Origin: Actinomycetota bacterium
GTDB lineage: Bacteria > Actinomycetota > Actinomycetes > Nanopelagicales > Nanopelagicaceae
DNA: 8,913 nt
Assembly (NCBI GenBank): GCA_009704515.1
Contig: WLDZ01000033.1
Coordinates: 1 to 8,913 of the forward strand
Direction of reading: 5' to 3'
Below the pieces are notes generated by a model. The model had not been told where the DNA came from. It worked only from the letters and a program-made list of their open reading frames with translations, and did no database searches. Both the position numbers and the translations under genes were made by a program. Within the stretch, counting starts at the first letter, position 1, and every line of letters starts with the position of its first letter. Shown here in pieces: positions 6,240-8,913 of this stretch.

Positions 6240-6245
6240 GATAAT
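6240..6245 (+). promoter_or_regulatory. Putative -10 box of leaderless protease gene promoter
   Basis: GATAAT ends six bases before the ATG at 6252, in the 25-bp gap after mshD. It matches the -10 consensus TATAAT at four positions, including A2 and T6, and has the same spacing as the TANNNT boxes elsewhere. The AAGGA at the front of the box could alternatively serve as a rather distant ribosome binding site. Confidence 0.45.
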
Positions 6246-6251
6246 AAGTCT

Positions 6252-7655
6252 ATGAAAAGAACCCTCGCTGTTTTTCTCGGCTTTATTCTCCTGACTGGTT
6301 TAAATACCCAATTTTTACACGCGGCAGTTAAAGCGGGGGCTACATGTAGCAAAGCCAATGCTAAGCAAACTTATCTGGGCAAGAAATACATTTGTAGTAA
6401 AGCGGGCAATAAGCTCAAGTGGAAATTAGTAAACAATTCTGCAAAAGTTCCTACGCCGCCAAAGGTTGATGATTTCACTACGCCTCCAGTAGTTGAGACT
6501 GCTGAGCCTGTTGATTCAACTCCAGACCCAGTGGTGAGCAATCAATCTGCATACATCAGTTCTTCAGAGTGCAAACTTGCTTACACATCACCTGATCCTG
6601 ATCAGTACTTAGGATTCCCACGCGGATCGCGGTATCCGACGTCGCTAGGTGAGCGAAAATCAATTGTTTTATTTGTGGACTTTGGCGATAAAGAGGCTGA
6701 GCCTCGTGCGATTGAAGTTTGGAAGAACAAGCAGATTCCAGTCGCAGAAAATGTATTTAGCTCGCTCAGCTATGGAAAATATAAGATCAAATTTGATATC
6801 AATGAAAAAATCTATCGTCTAGCTGGTAGTTATAAAGATTACACGCGCAACGAGTATGTAAATGTCGCTGGGTCAACACCTGCACTTGGTCTTGAGTATG
6901 CAAAATTTGTCAGCGAAGCTGTAAAAATTGCTGATTTAGATGTCGATTTCAGTAAATATGATTTTGTAAATGTAGTAACTCCGACATTTTCTCCGAAAGC
7001 CGAAGGAGGTGCCTCTGGCGGAGGTGGATTTAGCGTTGATGGCAAGAGTTCGTTTCTTGCAACAGTCGGACCTATTGATGAGTATCTTGACGATGCAAAT
7101 AAAGATAACTGGTTAACTCACGAAGTTGGGCACATCTTGGGCCTCACCCATGTTTACAACTATTACGCAGGCACGCTGGGTGGCTGGGATTTTATGGGCA
7201 ATAGTTTCGGTTTTAACGAACTACACGGTTGGCAGAGATGGTTCTTGGGATGGATCGACGATAGCCAAGTTCTTTGCATCGATGGAACTGCCCAGAAGGA
7301 GACAGTTCAACTGATATCGCCATTGAACGATGTCAGTAACGGCGTAAAGTCAACGATAGTTAAGCTTTCGCCGACGACTGCTCTAATTGTCGAAGTGGTT
7401 CGGAGCTCTGCAACTACCAAGCTCTCCGCCGCAAATGAAGGTGTATTGGTTTACAAAATAGATACCAAAATATCTGGGGGTAGAGGTTCACTTTCGATCG
7501 TCTCAAACCCAACAAAAATCCAAGCTCTCAACGGTGGAAGACCAGCAATTATTGGAACGATGGCCCTTGGTGAATCTATTCAAGCAGATGGCTTCACTAT
7601 CAAAGTTCTGAAGAATACAAAGGGTGGCGATTACATCTCAATCTCAAAGGGATGA
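6252..7655 (+). CDS. Secreted M6-like zinc metalloprotease
   Basis: 467-aa exported protein. ATG 6252 starts a typical signal peptide: MKR, a hydrophobic core to about residue 22, and a likely cut near HAA (23-25). A small domain follows (about 26-63) with ATCSKANAKQTYLGKKYIC and KLKW, two cysteines and a tryptophan, then a Pro/Thr/Val-rich linker (about 66-98). The catalytic domain contains the metzincin-type zinc motif H290-E-V-G-H294-I-L-G-L-T-H300, a Met-turn-like segment GGWDFMGNS (M315) and the M6 hallmark HGWQRWFLGWID. A beta-rich C-terminal region (about 345-467) follows. It probably cleaves proteins or peptides outside the cell; the substrate is unknown. A longer in-frame start at 6168 would begin inside mshD and put 28 residues before the signal peptide, so it is rejected. 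It sits at the end of the conserved redox/nitrogen block and looks functionally unrelated to it. Confidence 0.85.
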   Translation: MKRTLAVFLGFILLTGLNTQFLHAAVKAGATCSKANAKQTYLGKKYICSKAGNKLKWKLVNNSAKVPTPPKVDDFTTPPVVETAEPVDSTPDPVVSNQSAYISSSECKLAYTSPDPDQYLGFPRGSRYPTSLGERKSIVLFVDFGDKEAEPRAIEVWKNKQIPVAENVFSSLSYGKYKIKFDINEKIYRLAGSYKDYTRNEYVNVAGSTPALGLEYAKFVSEAVKIADLDVDFSKYDFVNVVTPTFSPKAEGGASGGGGFSVDGKSSFLATVGPIDEYLDDANKDNWLTHEVGHILGLTHVYNYYAGTLGGWDFMGNSFGFNELHGWQRWFLGWIDDSQVLCIDGTAQKETVQLISPLNDVSNGVKSTIVKLSPTTALIVEVVRSSATTKLSAANEGVLVYKIDTKISGGRGSLSIVSNPTKIQALNGGRPAIIGTMALGESIQADGFTIKVLKNTKGGDYISISKG

Positions 7656-7664
7656 ATTAGGCCG

Positions 7665-8913
7665 CTAGCTAACGAGATCTGCGCACATTGCACGGAATGC
7701 TGCAGTGTGGGCATCAACATCTGACTCAGTTGTGTCAGGACACATCAGCGCCATATTGTGAAATGGTGTCAACAAGAAACCATCATTAAGTAAACGCAAA
7801 TGAATGTACTGCTCGAGTGCAAAGTCACCAGAGTCTGCAGCCTCTTTACCAGTACGCGGAGCTTTGCCTTTAAAGATGTACTCACCGCGTGCACCTAAAC
7901 GATTGCAATGCCAATCAAGATCAAACTCCTTAATTGCTGCATCAACGCCATCTGACCAGCGATCACCGAGTGCAACCATCTTCGTAAAGTTGCCTTCCGT
8001 TAAAACATCAGTCAGCGTTGCTCTCATGGCAGCAAGGGCCAAGATATTGCCAGCTAGCGTGCCGCCGATTCCGCCGGTATCAATCTTTTCAATTTCTACT
8101 CGCGCCTTAATCGCATCAGCAACTGCTTGCGTCATTCCAAATGTGCCAACTGGAATACCTGCCGCAAGTGCTTTGCCGATAGTGAAGAAATCTGGCTTAA
8201 GACCAAGCTGGGCTGTCATTCCACCAGCACCGACAGAGATTGTGTGGGTCTCATCAATAATCAAGAGAGTGCCGTATTTCTTACAGAGATCTTCTACGCC
8301 CTTTAAGTAGCCAGGTTCTGGCAGAACGATTCCGATATTTGTCATCGCAGGTTCCATCAAGATTGCTGCAACATCGCCCTTAGCAAGTGCTGCCTCCATA
8401 GCAGGCAAATCATTGAATTCAACAACGCGTGTAGTGACATCCAAATCAACTGGTGCGCCAATATTTCCTTCGCGCTTAATTGTGAAGCCTGCATCGTCAA
8501 GGGTTGCAAAGGTTTCATCGACAGAGCCGTGATAACAACGATCAATTACAACAATCTTGTCGCGCCCAGTAATCATGCGGGAATAGCGAATAACGTGGCG
8601 ATTGGCATCAGTTGCCGAAACGGTAAACTGCCAGAGAGGTAGACCAAAACGCTTACGCAATAGTTCAGAGACGATTGAGGCGTTCTCTGATGGCAACATT
8701 GCCGTAATGCCCTTATCAATCTGTGCCTTCACTGCTGCAACTGTGGCAGCTGGTGAGTGACCTGTCATAGAGCCGGTATCACCCAAACAAAAATCGATGT
8801 AATCGTGGCCATCGAGATCTGTGAAGTGTGCACCCTTCGCCTCTTTGATAAAGACTGGGTGAGCACCTGGCCACTTCGCCATCCATGACATTGGAACACC
8901 TTCATGCATCACG
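7665..8913 (-). CDS. Class III PLP-dependent aminotransferase, glutamate-1-semialdehyde-aminomutase-like (partial, N-terminus beyond window)
   Basis: Fold-type I PLP enzyme, open to the right edge of the window; 415 or more residues are visible. Beginning at the edge it reads EGVPMSWMAKWPGAHPVFIKEAKGAHFTDLDGHDYIDFCLGDTG, a segment that in this family lies about 30-40 residues in, so the true start is probably outside. Counting from 8912, the PLP-ring aspartate is D220 in LLIIDETH and the Schiff-base lysine K247 in IGKALAAGIPVG; CYHGSVDET (PLP stacking region) and the G-G-I-G-G-T-L-A-G-N segment are also present. It resembles HemL, but has SATDANR where HemL has SGTEA, placing it in a related aspartate-aminotransferase-family group whose substrate I do not know. 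It converges on the protease gene with 9 bp between them and no recognisable terminator. Confidence 0.85.
   Translation of the reverse strand, partial: VMHEGVPMSWMAKWPGAHPVFIKEAKGAHFTDLDGHDYIDFCLGDTGSMTGHSPAATVAAVKAQIDKGITAMLPSENASIVSELLRKRFGLPLWQFTVSATDANRHVIRYSRMITGRDKIVVIDRCYHGSVDETFATLDDAGFTIKREGNIGAPVDLDVTTRVVEFNDLPAMEAALAKGDVAAILMEPAMTNIGIVLPEPGYLKGVEDLCKKYGTLLIIDETHTISVGAGGMTAQLGLKPDFFTIGKALAAGIPVGTFGMTQAVADAIKARVEIEKIDTGGIGGTLAGNILALAAMRATLTDVLTEGNFTKMVALGDRWSDGVDAAIKEFDLDWHCNRLGARGEYIFKGKAPRTGKEAADSGDFALEQYIHLRLLNDGFLLTPFHNMALMCPDTTESDVDAHTAAFRAMCADLVS

Noticed and set aside
7653..7672. Possible bidirectional terminator between the convergent protease and aminotransferase genes
   Set aside because: Only a 4-bp TTAG/CTAA pairing and the short palindrome GCTAGC, with no T run on either strand.
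7804..8310. Plus-strand open frame of 168 aa opposite the aminotransferase
   Set aside because: The opposite strand carries the PLP-binding residues of a conserved enzyme; this frame is rich in Ser/Pro/Ala as expected of a shadow.

Overview
The window looks like part of a streamlined freshwater actinobacterial chromosome of the acI/Nanopelagicales type (Planktophila-like). Reasons: mycothiol genes (mshA and an mshD-like gene), a GlnR-type nitrogen regulator and a thioredoxin/DUF4395 pair are all actinobacterial hallmarks, while genes are short and tightly packed and base composition is moderate (mid-forties % GC by eye, not computed). The lineage is inferred from gene content and style, not from a database search. 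Almost every base is coding; no rRNA, tRNA, CRISPR array, insertion sequence or convincing intrinsic terminator was seen.

Layout. Seven complete genes plus one truncated gene run leftward from about 5019 to 1: a membrane-anchored thioredoxin, a DUF4395 membrane protein, a Fur-family regulator resembling nickel-sensing Nur, YgfZ, a previously hidden 44-aa membrane peptide (2577-2711), a nitrobindin/FABP-like protein, a type-II-family L-asparaginase and mshA (its C-terminus is cut by the window edge). Rightward from 5037 run glnR, a single-domain mshD and a secreted M6-like metalloprotease. A class III aminotransferase (7665 to the right edge, N-terminus cut) runs leftward and converges on the protease with a 9-bp gap.

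How the genes fit together. The block has a redox and nitrogen theme: MshA makes the first and MshD the last committed intermediate of mycothiol; thioredoxin, nitrobindin, YgfZ (Fe-S repair) and the Fur-family regulator deal with thiols, heme/NO, iron-sulfur and metals; GlnR and asparaginase deal with nitrogen. The order glnR / thioredoxin-DUF4395 / Fur / nitrobindin / mshA is, as far as I recall, a reduced version of a block also found in larger actinobacteria such as Streptomyces, here without the sulfurtransferase and DUF1416 genes that usually accompany DUF4395.

Most striking signal. Of eleven genes whose start can be seen, six have a TANNNT hexamer ending exactly 6 nt before the start codon and two more have a close variant (GATAAT, GAGAAT) at the same place. 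The only three without it are those tightly coupled to an upstream gene (overlap of 1 nt or gap of 5 nt). This is the geometry of leaderless mRNAs, with transcription beginning on the first base of the start codon. It divides the block into small transcription units, some with promoters inside or against the end of the preceding gene, and at glnR/thioredoxin two such boxes overlap on opposite strands in a 17-bp spacer, giving a compact bidirectional promoter.
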